Positions 1 through 8,436 of a DNA stretch of 64,000 nucleotides are shown one piece after another. Each line of letters opens with the position of its first letter. Within the stretch, counting starts at the first letter, position 1. The notes under the pieces are model-generated. The model saw nothing but the letters and a program-made list of their open reading frames with translations, made no database searches and had not been told where the DNA came from. Made by a program: the position numbers and the translations under genes. This DNA is from Cognatundibacterium rivi (GTDB taxonomy: Bacteria > Pseudomonadota > Gammaproteobacteria > Burkholderiales > Burkholderiaceae_D), in the NCBI RefSeq assembly GCF_018139565.1, contig NZ_JAGSPK010000002.1, positions 62,001 to 126,000 of the forward strand. Direction: 5' to 3'.

Positions 1-1011
1 TTGCTGGCAAAAAATGGCGTGCTGATCAGAAATGGCAAGGCGATACAGGCAATGGCGGAAGCGACACACTTTGTCTTTGATAAAACCGGTACGCTCACAG
101 TCGGTAAGCTGCGCGTATCCGATACGATGGCTCTGCGGGAGCATGTACAGGCAGAGGCTATTGCATTTGTTATGGCTTCCGGCTCAACACATCCTGCAGC
201 AAAGGCCATTGCAGACAGTTTAGCTGCACAACATGCGCAGTCGTCAGGCATGAACCCAGCGATGTTACAAGAAATCGCTGGCGGCGGCGTGGAGGCGCAG
301 ATCGACGGCAGACTCTATCGACTCGGCAATGCGGATTTCGTTTCTGAGCTCACACATACCGATTTTGTTGCACCTGCTGCTTGTGCGAATAAAACCCTGT
401 CAATGTTGGCAGATAAAGACGGGGTAATTTTGTTGTTTGCCATGGCAGATGTCTTGCGCGATGATGCGGTAGATGCAATACAAAAACTAAAAGCCGCAGG
501 GAAAAAAATAGTGCTGTTGTCAGGCGACAGAGACGATGTGGTGATGGCGGTTGCGCAGCAATGTGGAATCACTGAAGCCCATTCTGGTTTGAGTCCGCGT
601 GACAAATTCAACGTAGTACAAATGCTTCAGGCAGAAGGGGCAAAGGTTGTGATGGTAGGTGACGGGATGAACGACGGACCAGTTCTGGCGATTGCAGATG
701 TCGCTGTCGCAATGGGGCAAGGCGCACCGATTTCTCAGACCAGAAGCGATTTGTTACTCATGTCAAACCGGTTAAATGATCTGACCTTTGGGTTTGTTGT
801 TGGGAACAAGGCATTCCGCTTAATCCGGGAAAATCTGGCTTGGGCAGTTCTTTATAATCTGATTGCGATTCCTGCTGCTATCATTGGCTGGCTGGAGCCT
901 TGGCATGCGGCATTAGGTATGTCCTTGAGCTCGCTGTTAGTCGTTTTAAATGCGCTGCGTTTATATCTTTTACCTCAGCCAGAATTTGTGATGACGGAGA
1001 CCTTGAATTAA
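1..1011 (+). CDS. ccoI: Cation-translocating P-type ATPase, CcoI/FixI-like (5'-truncated)
   Basis: This is the C-terminal 336 residues of a heavy-metal P1B-type ATPase; the metal-binding domain and first membrane helices lie outside the window. The phosphorylation motif DKTGTLT begins near residue 28 and the hinge motif GDGMNDGPVLA near residue 218, followed by two C-terminal membrane helices. The hinge has Gly where most relatives have Ala (NDAPVL). ccoS follows after 2 bp, and this pairing is the reason for calling it CcoI, the copper ATPase needed for cbb3 oxidase maturation, rather than CopA. The family and reaction (ATP-driven metal transport across the inner membrane) are secure. The substrate is inferred from context. 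Confidence 0.85.
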   Translation: MLAKNGVLIRNGKAIQAMAEATHFVFDKTGTLTVGKLRVSDTMALREHVQAEAIAFVMASGSTHPAAKAIADSLAAQHAQSSGMNPAMLQEIAGGGVEAQIDGRLYRLGNADFVSELTHTDFVAPAACANKTLSMLADKDGVILLFAMADVLRDDAVDAIQKLKAAGKKIVLLSGDRDDVVMAVAQQCGITEAHSGLSPRDKFNVVQMLQAEGAKVVMVGDGMNDGPVLAIADVAVAMGQGAPISQTRSDLLLMSNRLNDLTFGFVVGNKAFRLIRENLAWAVLYNLIAIPAAIIGWLEPWHAALGMSLSSLLVVLNALRLYLLPQPEFVMTETLN

Positions 1012-1013
1012 TT

Positions 1014-1157
1014 ATGGATATTTTGTATTTGCTGATACCTGTGAGTCTGGTAGCTGTCTTTGCGATTGGCGCCTTATTCTGGTGGGCTGTGAATCATCGT
1101 CAGTTTGACGAACTGGATCAGGAAGGGCAGCGCATTCTGGATGATGTCGAAGGTTGA
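1014..1157 (+). CDS. ccoS: cbb3-type cytochrome oxidase assembly protein CcoS
   Basis: A 47-residue protein with one N-terminal membrane helix (about residues 3-25, ending FWWAVNHRQF) and a short acidic tail, the usual CcoS size and shape. CcoS is required for cofactor insertion into cbb3 oxidase and is normally encoded directly after ccoI. It starts 2 bp after the ccoI stop, so translation is probably coupled. An open frame extends upstream to position 900, but that part overlaps ccoI and the ATG at 1014 gives the typical protein. The next gene is convergent, so the oxidase structural genes ccoNOQP do not follow on this side. Confidence 0.85.
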   Translation: MDILYLLIPVSLVAVFAIGALFWWAVNHRQFDELDQEGQRILDDVEG

Positions 1158-1162
1158 TCTGA

Positions 1163-2224
1163 TCATTTTTCAGCGACGATATTTCTGATTGCGTCTTGCA
1201 TACTCTTGACATCAATTCCGGGCAGGTGAATTTCCTGTGCTGCCAGAAATTGAGAAAAATTTTTGTTGATTGATTTGTGATACGCAGGGTCGTAGTGTTC
1301 CTCCAGTAATGCCCGCACCAGAGCCTGAATGTTCTGTTGAGATGCGAGGGTTTTCCATTGAGTGATTTTTTCTTTGCCGTGGAGTGAGGTTAAAAAATCT
1401 AACTGCTGCCCCAGATGGTCAGCGTTATCAATAAAGTGCGCATAATCTTCCATCAGTAAATTGACCCGCTCCCGGATGTCGAGTTTCAGTGAAATGCATG
1501 CTGCAGCTCTGATTCCTTCCATAATAGAATCCGGCACCCGCAGGTTTCCAACTTTCTTGCTTTCGGCTTCGACGTATACGTACTGGGTTTTATTAATCTT
1601 GCGTAAAGTTTCCCAGATGCGACTTTCAAAATGTTTTTGTGAGGGTTGCTTTTCATTCGGAATATCACCCAGTACTGATCCTCGGTGACAAGCAAATTTT
1701 TCCAGATCCAACACTTGTTGCCCAACGTTATCCAGTGCCTCCAATAGCCGGCTTTTAGCACTACCGGTTGGTCCGCATAAAACCTTCCAGTTGATTCCTT
1801 GCGCTAGAAGCGGAATGTTTTCGTTAACATGCTGGCGGTATGCTTTGTAGCCTCCATGTAGTTGTGCTGCGGGCCAGCCGATTCTGGAAAAAATGTGCGC
1901 CATTGAACCACTACGATTACCTCCGCGCCAGCAGTAAATCAGAGGGCGCCATTCTTTTGGCTTATCCTGAAATAACTGTGTCAGATGGTTTCCTATATTG
2001 ATCGCCACCAACGCTGCGCCAAGGCGTTTGGCTTCAAATGCGCCGACTTGCTTGTACATGGTGCCGACACGGATTCTTTCCTCGTCGTTGAGGACAGGGC
2101 AATTAATGGCGCCAGGAATGTGATCTTCAGCAAACTCGGATGGGCTACGGACATCAATGATGCAATCGAACTGATGTAAGTCCGGGACGATGTCATCAAA
2201 AAAACAGACCTCAGGATATTTCAT
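1163..2224 (-). CDS. mnmH: tRNA 2-selenouridine/geranyl-2-thiouridine synthase
   Basis: 353 residues matching SelU/YbbB (MnmH), which geranylates 2-thiouridine and exchanges sulfur for selenium at the wobble position of Lys, Glu and Gln tRNAs. The N-terminal rhodanese domain carries the active-site cysteine at C98 in the motif YCWRGGNRSGS. A P-loop GPTGSAKS lies at residues 151-158 in the second domain. Its length is typical. Use for selenation implies that the cell also makes selenophosphate (SelD), which is not in this window. The gene converges on ccoS with 5 bp between stops, and tesA lies just upstream on the same strand, 3 bp away, so the two are probably co-transcribed. Confidence 0.93.
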   Translation of the reverse strand: MKYPEVCFFDDIVPDLHQFDCIIDVRSPSEFAEDHIPGAINCPVLNDEERIRVGTMYKQVGAFEAKRLGAALVAINIGNHLTQLFQDKPKEWRPLIYCWRGGNRSGSMAHIFSRIGWPAAQLHGGYKAYRQHVNENIPLLAQGINWKVLCGPTGSAKSRLLEALDNVGQQVLDLEKFACHRGSVLGDIPNEKQPSQKHFESRIWETLRKINKTQYVYVEAESKKVGNLRVPDSIMEGIRAAACISLKLDIRERVNLLMEDYAHFIDNADHLGQQLDFLTSLHGKEKITQWKTLASQQNIQALVRALLEEHYDPAYHKSINKNFSQFLAAQEIHLPGIDVKSMQDAIRNIVAEK

Positions 2225-2227
2225 AAA

Positions 2228-2878
2228 TTATTTTCTGAGTAATGGGTAAAGGTGTGGCCAGACATTATTGAGAATAACAGGGTGTGCTTTCGCTACAGGA
2301 TGGATTCTGTCCGCCTGAAAAAAATCATTTGAATCGGCGATACCTTGTAGCAGGAAGGGCACCAGTACGATTTTCTGTTCGGTGGCCAGCATTGAATATA
2401 AAGAGAAAAATTTCTGCGCGTATTCCTTCCCGTAATTTGGCGGTATTTGCATACCGGTAAGGATCACCTGTGCCTTTTCTTTTTTTGCGAAGGTAATCAT
2501 GGCGCGAAAGTTATCTTCGGATGCTTTCAATGATAAGCCGCGCAAGGCATCATTGCCGCCGAGTTCGATGATCACAATGTCCGGATGGTGTTTTTCCATT
2601 AAAGACGGGAGTCGGGTTTTTCCACCGACAGTAGTTTCTCCGCTGATACTTGCATTGATAACCTGCGCACTTATTTTCTTTTCAGCCAGTTGTTTTTCCA
2701 TCAGGCTGACCCAACCTTCTCCTCTTGCCAGTCCATATTCGGCTGACAGGCTATCGCCGAGCACAAGTATGGTTTTTGATGCAGAATGAGCGTGCACAGT
2801 CGTCATTCCCAAACTGACAACGAACACTATTTTTAGCGGTTCAGATAAAAATTGGTACACAGATCGAAAAGACAGCAT
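2228..2878 (-). CDS. tesA: Arylesterase / lysophospholipase, SGNH (GDSL) family, TesA-like
   Basis: A 216-residue exported SGNH hydrolase. A signal peptide covers about residues 1-30, ending near VHAHS. Block I GDSLS holds the nucleophile S43; block III GGND and the C-terminal D..H pair in ADRIHP complete the catalytic set. Family members hydrolyse thioesters, lysophospholipids and aryl esters in the periplasm. The open frame runs on to 2971, but an ATG at 2878 is preceded by AGGA with a 6-nt gap and gives a normal signal peptide. That start codon overlaps the start codon of the divergent ABC ATPase gene by two bases. The tesA/ybbA divergent pairing is also found in enterobacteria. Confidence 0.9.
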   Translation of the reverse strand: MLSFRSVYQFLSEPLKIVFVVSLGMTTVHAHSASKTILVLGDSLSAEYGLARGEGWVSLMEKQLAEKKISAQVINASISGETTVGGKTRLPSLMEKHHPDIVIIELGGNDALRGLSLKASEDNFRAMITFAKKEKAQVILTGMQIPPNYGKEYAQKFFSLYSMLATEQKIVLVPFLLQGIADSNDFFQADRIHPVAKAHPVILNNVWPHLYPLLRK

Positions 2879-3569
2879 GACACATCCTAAAGAATCAGCA
2901 AAAGTAGCAATTGAAGTAAAAAATATTGTTAAGCAGGTCGATGATGCGACTGGCCATTTAACGATACTCAACGGTATTGATTTTACCGCGCATGCAGGGG
3001 AGACGCTTGCGATAGTTGGTGCATCTGGTTCTGGTAAGTCTACCTTGCTTGGTATTATCGCCGGGTTGGATGTGCCGAGTTCGGGTCAGGTGTTGTTAGA
3101 TGGTGTTGATCTGTTTTCCTTAAGTGAGGATGAGCGTGCCGGGTTTCGTAAAGAAAAATTGGGCTTTGTTTTCCAGTCTTTTCAGTTACTCGCGCATCTG
3201 ACTGCGCTTGAAAATGTGATGTTGCCGTTAGAATTACGTGGCGATAAACAAGCCAAAGAAAAAGCAGAGGCGATGCTTGATAGAGTCGGGCTTGCTGCAC
3301 GCCTGCGGCATTATCCAAAGTATTTGTCCGGAGGCGAACAGCAGCGTGTGGCGCTGGCACGCGCTTTTGTGACGGAGCCGCCGCTCTTGTTTGCAGATGA
3401 GCCAACCGGTAGTCTGGATGCGCAGACGGGAGAATCGATTATTCAATTGATGTTCACGCTGAATCGTGAACGACATTCAACTCTGGTCTTAGTTACGCAT
3501 GATTTGTCGATTGCGGCGAGATGCGGCCGAACACTGAAGATTTCAGCCGGGCATTTGGTGTCTGAATAG
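2877..3569 (+). CDS. ybbA: ABC transporter ATP-binding protein, YbbA/LolD-like
   Basis: A 230-residue ABC ATPase. Walker [10 protein letters not shown] spans residues 48-56, the Q-loop follows, the signature is [14 protein letters not shown], and Walker B is LLFADEPTG with a downstream switch histidine (VTHD). Similarity to YbbA and LolD, plus the divergent tesA, points to the MacB/LolCDE-type exporter class, whose permeases act on the periplasmic side. No permease gene follows: the next gene is lpxH on the other strand, so its membrane partner must be elsewhere or lost. The ATG at 2877 has only a weak ribosome site (GAAAAG). The transported substrate is unknown. Confidence 0.85.
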   Translation: MTHPKESAKVAIEVKNIVKQVDDATGHLTILNGIDFTAHAGETLAIVGASGSGKSTLLGIIAGLDVPSSGQVLLDGVDLFSLSEDERAGFRKEKLGFVFQSFQLLAHLTALENVMLPLELRGDKQAKEKAEAMLDRVGLAARLRHYPKYLSGGEQQRVALARAFVTEPPLLFADEPTGSLDAQTGESIIQLMFTLNRERHSTLVLVTHDLSIAARCGRTLKISAGHLVSE

Positions 3570-3575
3570 TCCTTT

Positions 3576-3610
3576 GGTCAGGAAATAACAGTTCCTTATA
3601 TTTCCTGACC
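3576..3610. repeat. Perfect 11-bp inverted repeat between convergent ybbA and lpxH
   Basis: Arms 3576-3586 and 3600-3610 (GGTCAGGAAAT and its complement) with a 13-nt loop. The right arm overlaps the last codons of lpxH. Neither strand has a T-run after the stem, so it may stall or protect 3' ends rather than act as an intrinsic terminator. Confidence 0.5.
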
Positions 3611-4375
3611 GTTGAGATCCGATAGGATTATTTTTCCGTCGTCAAAGATGCCAAGCCAACCACCTCTGTGTTTGTTGGTATCGATATCCCAGTCAGGCAG
3701 TACATAACGATATTTGCCCTTTTCTGTGTGTCTGGCGGGTCTGTGCGTGTGGCCATGAATCATGATGTCGGACGCTGATACTTCGAACAGCTTTGCAATG
3801 GCGTCACTATTGACGTCCATAATGTTGCTGTCTTTTTGCGCTTGTTCACTCTTGCTGTTCATGCGCATGCTCTGAACAATCAATTTTCGCTCAGATAACG
3901 GTCTGTTCAGAAATTGTCTTTGCCACTCAGGATTACGCACCATGGTCCGGAATTTTATATAGTCAGTATCGTCGGTGCATTGAGCATCACCATGACAAAT
4001 AACGATATGAAGCCCGGCAATGCTCACTGTGCTGGGATCTGGGAGGAGTTTGGCTCCAGTCGTTTCCGCAAAAATGCTACCGACTAAAAAATCCCTGTTT
4101 CCGGCGATCCAGAATAGCTCGACTCCTGATTTGGTCAGGGCATTCAGTGTAGACACGATCTCTTGATTGTAGTCATCAGTGATGTCATCATCGCCGACCC
4201 AGTATTCAAATAAATCACCAAGAATATAGAGTTGTTTTGCTTGCGTCGCTTTTTGCCTCAGAAAAGTCAGAAAGGCACTGGTTGTCTTTGGCAGGGCGGG
4301 AGACAGGTGGATATCGGAAACAAACAGCGCAACCAATTCTGGTTGCGCTAGTTCCTGTGAATGCTGAGAGTTCAC
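3596..4375 (-). CDS. lpxH: UDP-2,3-diacylglucosamine diphosphatase
   Basis: 259 residues, calcineurin-like metallophosphoesterase. The metal-binding motifs SDIHLS (D21, H23), GDLFEYWVGDD, AGNRDFL, CHGDA and HGHTHRP are all present in order. LpxH hydrolyses UDP-2,3-diacyl-GlcN to lipid X, the fourth step of lipid A synthesis, at the inner face of the cytoplasmic membrane. It is the last gene of a leftward run TPR-Ldt-ppiA-ppiB-lpxH, 19 bp after ppiB. ppiB-lpxH linkage is common in proteobacteria. Confidence 0.95.
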   Translation of the reverse strand: MNSQHSQELAQPELVALFVSDIHLSPALPKTTSAFLTFLRQKATQAKQLYILGDLFEYWVGDDDITDDYNQEIVSTLNALTKSGVELFWIAGNRDFLVGSIFAETTGAKLLPDPSTVSIAGLHIVICHGDAQCTDDTDYIKFRTMVRNPEWQRQFLNRPLSERKLIVQSMRMNSKSEQAQKDSNIMDVNSDAIAKLFEVSASDIMIHGHTHRPARHTEKGKYRYVLPDWDIDTNKHRGGWLGIFDDGKIILSDLNGQEI

Positions 4376-4394
4376 TGTGTTGCGAAGCTTTTAT

Positions 4395-4883
4395 TTAGAC
4401 CACTTCTGCTTTTTCGATGATCACGTCTTCAACTGGTACATCTTGGAACATACCTGAACGTGACGTTTTTACGCTTTTGATTTTATCAACGATGTCCGTA
4501 CCCTCTGTTACTGTTCCGAAAACGCAATAGCCCCAACCATCCTGACCTGGATAGTCTAAAAAACTGTTGTTAGCTGTATTGATAAAAAACTGAGCGGACG
4601 CAGAATGCGGTGCGCCGGTACGCGCCATCGCGATTGAGTAACGCTGGTTTTTGAGGCCGTTGTTAGCTTCATTCTCGATTGGTGCTTGCGTTTCTTTTTG
4701 TTTCATGCCTGGCTCGAAACCGCCGCCTTGAATCATAAAGCCATCGATGACGCGATGAAAAATAGTGCCTGCGTAGTGACCGGATTCAACATACGCAATG
4801 AAATTAGCAACGGTCTTCGGTGCTTTTTCTGCATCCAGTTCGATTTTGATAGCACCTAAATTTGTAGTCAGAATGACGGCCAT
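4395..4883 (-). CDS. ppiB: Peptidyl-prolyl cis-trans isomerase B (cytoplasmic cyclophilin)
   Basis: 162 residues without a signal peptide, a single cyclophilin domain: [13 protein letters not shown] holds the catalytic Arg and Phe, and SAQFFIN, FLDY and VFGTV follow in the usual order. It catalyses proline isomerisation in cytosolic proteins. It lies between its exported paralogue ppiA (36 bp upstream) and lpxH. Length and motifs match PpiB closely. Confidence 0.95.
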   Translation of the reverse strand: MAVILTTNLGAIKIELDAEKAPKTVANFIAYVESGHYAGTIFHRVIDGFMIQGGGFEPGMKQKETQAPIENEANNGLKNQRYSIAMARTGAPHSASAQFFINTANNSFLDYPGQDGWGYCVFGTVTEGTDIVDKIKSVKTSRSGMFQDVPVEDVIIEKAEVV

Positions 4884-4919
4884 GATATTCCTTGGTAATG
4901 AAGTGAAGATAAAAGAAAA

Positions 4920-5582
4920 TTATTTAACTATGCTTGCAGATTCGATGATGATGTTTTGCTTAGGCACATTTTGCATCATGTGTGCATCGCTGGTCTCTAC
5001 GGCTTTGATTTTGTCGACAATATCCATCCCTTTGATGACTTTGCCGAACGGTGTGTAACCAGCAGTCGCGAGCAAGGCTTTGTTTCTTGGTGCTTTTACC
5101 ATACTGCCACGGTAGTTGAATTCTACGGGATCACCATCTGGCAATATCTGGTGATTTAAAAATTCGTTATTTTTTACATTAATAAAAAATTGTGCAGTCG
5201 CAGAGTTTGGATCTTCGGTTCTCGCCATAGCAATGGTACCAAGCTCATTTTTCAGGCCCTTATCCAAGGCGCGACGTGCTTCCAGAGGAATAGGTTTGCG
5301 CGTTTGCTTTTCCTTCATATTTTTATCGTAGCCACCACCCTGGATCATGAAGTCATTGATCACACGATGAAAAATCGTTGCTTTGTAGTGTCCGGCTTTA
5401 ACATACTTCAGAAAATTGTCTACAGTATTGGGGGCAGCATCAGGGTAAAGTTCCACCACGATTTCTCCAACGCTTGTTTTTATGGAGACTTTGGGTAACT
5501 CTTCCGCCATTAAAAGCTGTGAACTGAATAAAGTTACACCAGCAAAAATAAAACCTGAAATTTTTTTGTACAAGGATGTCAT
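4920..5582 (-). CDS. ppiA: Peptidyl-prolyl cis-trans isomerase A (periplasmic cyclophilin)
   Basis: 220 residues: an N-terminal signal peptide (about residues 1-26, ending SSQLLMA) and one cyclophilin domain with [28 protein letters not shown] and FGKVI. It is paralogous to the adjacent ppiB but exported, so it should act on folding envelope proteins. The loop around residues 140-170 is longer than in ppiB. It sits 12 bp downstream of the L,D-transpeptidase gene on the same strand. Confidence 0.93.
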   Translation of the reverse strand: MTSLYKKISGFIFAGVTLFSSQLLMAEELPKVSIKTSVGEIVVELYPDAAPNTVDNFLKYVKAGHYKATIFHRVINDFMIQGGGYDKNMKEKQTRKPIPLEARRALDKGLKNELGTIAMARTEDPNSATAQFFINVKNNEFLNHQILPDGDPVEFNYRGSMVKAPRNKALLATAGYTPFGKVIKGMDIVDKIKAVETSDAHMMQNVPKQNIIIESASIVK

Positions 5583-5594
5583 TTTTTTCGCCTG

Positions 5595-6857
5595 TTATAC
5601 GTTTGCTTCATACACAATTCGCCATTTGGCTGCTTCTTTCCTCCAGTATTGCCTTTTTCTGGTAGTGGTCCTGGCTTTTCCTGAAGTAACTTCTTGTGTG
5701 AAGGTGCTGACTATCATTTCATCCTTACCTGGATAAATAAAATGAGTCACGTCTTTCACTTTAATAATGGGAGTAACCCAGTTATCCCATGTCTGTCTCT
5801 GCTTGGAAAACCATGAGTTTAAATCTTCCCCTTGGTTTGCTCTGAAATTTCTCGAGTAATTTGCAAAAATCCGGTTGGCATTCTGGCTTTCAAGATCAAG
5901 GCGCCATTCTTCCAGTAACTTTGCCGCAAACTGTTTATCAAGACTCCATTTTGCTTGATTAACGAATTCAATGTGCTCACTGATGATGACCGGAGTTCTG
6001 CCTATATCGACTGATGCAGCGATTTTTAAAAAATCTGGATTTGTCAGTACGACGCAGCCATCTGACGCTAAGGGCGGTCGACTGAAACTACTGGAGGGCA
6101 TGCCATGTAGCCAGATACCGGAACCACTGCGGCCGTTAATTTTATCCCATTCATTAGGATAATTCAGTGGAAGTGCTCCCGGGCCGTAAAAATCGGGAAG
6201 CTTGCTTCCGGATAAACGACTGGTAATGTAATAGACTCCGAGCGGGGTCTTTTGATCCCCCTCCTTAAATTTATTTGTACCAAATTTACCCTGACTGATG
6301 TAATGATCGCTGATAAGCCGGAGTTGCCCTGCAATGTTTTCGTAGAGATATAAGCGAGATTTTTTTGCGTCGACGAGAATTACTTGTTTTTGATCTTCAC
6401 GTAGCTGAATAACTGGTCTCGGAAGCAAATTTGGAGCCGGGCGTTCCCGAAAAGATCTGATTCTCGCTGCAGCTTCATCGCGTAGTTCTTTTAATTTTTC
6501 ACCCTGAACATTCGCTCCCGCACCAAAACTGGCTACCGGACGTGTGTGCATGAGTAACAAGTCCCCCCTGATCAGGTGCGCTAATTGAAAGTGAGGATAG
6601 GCTTCGATTAACTCATCAATTTTAACTTGAGCGTTTTGAAGCTTATTTTCTGCAAGATTTTTATAAACTTCAATTAAAAGCTGATCAGGATTCGCTGTAC
6701 TTGAAATTTGTTCAGCAGGCATTTTTTGCGGGCGCGTTCTGGCCTTAGCATCAAACGTAGCGATGCAGATTGAAATACAGTAGATAAGGAGGGCGCAAAA
6801 AACCCGCTTCGCGGCGATGTTGACGATCGAAGCATTTCTATTGACAGCGAAAAACAT
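5595..6857 (-). CDS. L,D-transpeptidase (YkuD family) with C-terminal NTF2-like domain
   Basis: 420 residues. The N-terminus is hydrophobic (signal peptide or anchor, about residues 15-38). A short TPR-like segment follows, then a YkuD catalytic domain (about residues 155-290) with WLHGMP and SDGCVVL, the latter carrying the catalytic cysteine. The last 110 residues look like a DUF4440/SnoaL-type domain. YkuD enzymes form 3-3 peptidoglycan cross-links or attach proteins to peptidoglycan. The usual Arg after GC (GCxR) is replaced by Val, as in some subfamilies. The start overlaps the stop of the upstream TPR gene by one base (TGATG). The C-terminal domain resembles that of the TPR neighbour. 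The exact substrate is unknown. Confidence 0.85.
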   Translation of the reverse strand: MFFAVNRNASIVNIAAKRVFCALLIYCISICIATFDAKARTRPQKMPAEQISSTANPDQLLIEVYKNLAENKLQNAQVKIDELIEAYPHFQLAHLIRGDLLLMHTRPVASFGAGANVQGEKLKELRDEAAARIRSFRERPAPNLLPRPVIQLREDQKQVILVDAKKSRLYLYENIAGQLRLISDHYISQGKFGTNKFKEGDQKTPLGVYYITSRLSGSKLPDFYGPGALPLNYPNEWDKINGRSGSGIWLHGMPSSSFSRPPLASDGCVVLTNPDFLKIAASVDIGRTPVIISEHIEFVNQAKWSLDKQFAAKLLEEWRLDLESQNANRIFANYSRNFRANQGEDLNSWFSKQRQTWDNWVTPIIKVKDVTHFIYPGKDEMIVSTFTQEVTSGKARTTTRKRQYWRKEAAKWRIVYEANV

Positions 6858-7891
6858 CAGCTACCCGCGCGCTCCTGCTTAATTTGCCATTTACCATCTT
6901 GCTTCGTCATGTTGATGGTTTTGCGGCTGTTGGCGGTCAGTCGGTCAGAGGTGTATATCTGGCGGAATTTAACGGTTGCATTGTTGCCGTCGATGTTGAC
7001 TTTGGCACTTTCAATTTTTACGCTGATGCGACCTTTGCCCTCAATTCTCTCGCGCCTTTCTTCTGCCCAAGCTTTTCGCGACTCGCCTTTAGGTGTCTGG
7101 AAGTCTTTGGCATAGTGTGCCAGATAGGCGTTGGTATCTTTGTTGCTCCATGCTTTCGCCCAATTTTCAATAGCTTTCATGACGTCATCTTCGTCCTTAT
7201 CCTGGATCTGTGACGCTTTTGATTTACTGCTTGTTTCGGCTTTAACTGGTTCTGGTTCGGCCTTTACTGGCGCAGTGACTTGCTTTGTTGGAGTCGGCGC
7301 AACTGACGCCTTGGGAGACGCCGCCTGTGCAATTTGTATTGCTGGCGATGGGCTTGTTTTAGGATTTGTTCCACCGGTGGTATTGCCAACCAGATTACGA
7401 ACTAAGGTCAGTTTTAACTTGGCAGTGGTATTTCCCGAATCAAGTTGCAGCGCCTTGTCGTACGCTTGGCTGGCTAACTTCGCATAGACATCGCCTAAAT
7501 TTTCGTGCGCCGTGCCATACGTCGGATTTGTTCTGATTGCCATTTCCAAAGATGCCCGGGCTTTATCATATTGTCCTGACGCCGCATATAAAACAGCAAG
7601 ATTATTATAGGGCTCAGGTAATTCCGGATAGTCGTCAGTTAACTTGGTGAAAATATTAATCGCTTCAGCGCTTTTGTTTTGTTCCGTAAGAATCAATCCT
7701 TTTAAAAAACGCATTTGAGCGTCTTTAGGGCGAACAGCCAGCGCACTGTCTACTTTTTGAAGTGCTTCAGATATTTGGCCTGCGCGAAGCAATTTTCCTA
7801 CATCGGCTGCATCGTCAGCGAACGAGGGGGCGGAGAATAACGCGAACGATAAATTTGATATGACGAAAACACTTTTTAAGATTTGGCGCAT
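6857..7891 (-). CDS. Exported TPR protein with C-terminal NTF2-like (DUF4440-type) domain
   Basis: 344 residues from the ATG at 7891: a signal peptide (ending near SAPSFA), three to four TPR units (about residues 25-160), a Pro/Ala/Lys-rich linker (about 165-230), then an NTF2-like domain ending in KQDGKWQIKQE. TPR units mediate protein contacts in the periplasm; the NTF2-like module may bind a ligand or partner. An alternative ATG at 7930 adds 13 residues, but the candidate promoter at 7943-7971 would place transcription start only a few bases before it, which favours 7891. First gene of the envelope operon, translationally coupled to the L,D-transpeptidase. Molecular function unknown. Confidence 0.75.
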   Translation of the reverse strand: MRQILKSVFVISNLSFALFSAPSFADDAADVGKLLRAGQISEALQKVDSALAVRPKDAQMRFLKGLILTEQNKSAEAINIFTKLTDDYPELPEPYNNLAVLYAASGQYDKARASLEMAIRTNPTYGTAHENLGDVYAKLASQAYDKALQLDSGNTTAKLKLTLVRNLVGNTTGGTNPKTSPSPAIQIAQAASPKASVAPTPTKQVTAPVKAEPEPVKAETSSKSKASQIQDKDEDDVMKAIENWAKAWSNKDTNAYLAHYAKDFQTPKGESRKAWAEERRERIEGKGRISVKIESAKVNIDGNNATVKFRQIYTSDRLTANSRKTINMTKQDGKWQIKQERAGS

Positions 7892-7931
7892 GGCGTTCTG
7901 GCTTGGATTTATCTGAGATTGACTGAACATA

Positions 7932-8436
7932 AGAGCGGCAATGTTATACTAAAGCTATACGTAAGCGTCATCTTATCAAATAAGTGTGCTCATTGGGCTT
8001 TTGCTCAAGTAAACATCAGAGATTCGTGAATTCATCTTTATTTTTGGACACAATGAAATACCTTATGTTTTGAATATTCAGTCCATTTTGAATAAGGCTG
8101 AATTTTATCGATAGGGAAATGGCTGCAGATAAAAGATGAAGGCAGTATTTATCTGTTGATTTGGTTTGAGAGCGAACGGATGCTGGACAGAATGGGCAAT
8201 TTTGATATTTAATCTGCGTCGTTCGAATATTTACAGCATTTCTTTGAGAAATCTCTGATTATTTATTTGTAAAGTTGTTCCATCAACTGATTTTGTATTT
8301 TGGGGTTGCGGCCAATTGAAGTTATTGCGCACGAGGGCTTCAGCGCGGCAAGCAATCTATGCAGGTGAACTATATATATATTGACTTTGTCAATTCGTAA
8401 GAATTTTCTCAACTCGTGTGGATTTAAGGAGGCACG
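7932..8436. other. Gene-free interval of about 500 bp upstream of accA
   Basis: No open frame with coding character and no tRNA-like fold is visible on either strand. The left end holds the promoter for the leftward operon. The right end holds an AT-rich stretch with TATATATATA at 8371-8380 and a consensus ribosome site AAGGAGG at 8426-8432 for accA. The rest shows nothing I can assign. In related genomes cysS and nearby genes often occupy this position, so the gap may mark where they were lost or moved. Confidence 0.5.
7943..7971 (-). promoter_or_regulatory. Candidate sigma-70 promoter for the TPR/ldt/ppiA/ppiB/lpxH operon
   Basis: Read on the minus strand: -35 ATGACG (7966-7971), 17-bp spacer, -10 TATAAC (7943-7948). 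The -10 matches 5 of 6 and the -35 4 of 6 consensus bases. The symmetric sequence CTTAT-CAA-ATAAG (7972-7984) lies immediately upstream. Confidence 0.5.
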
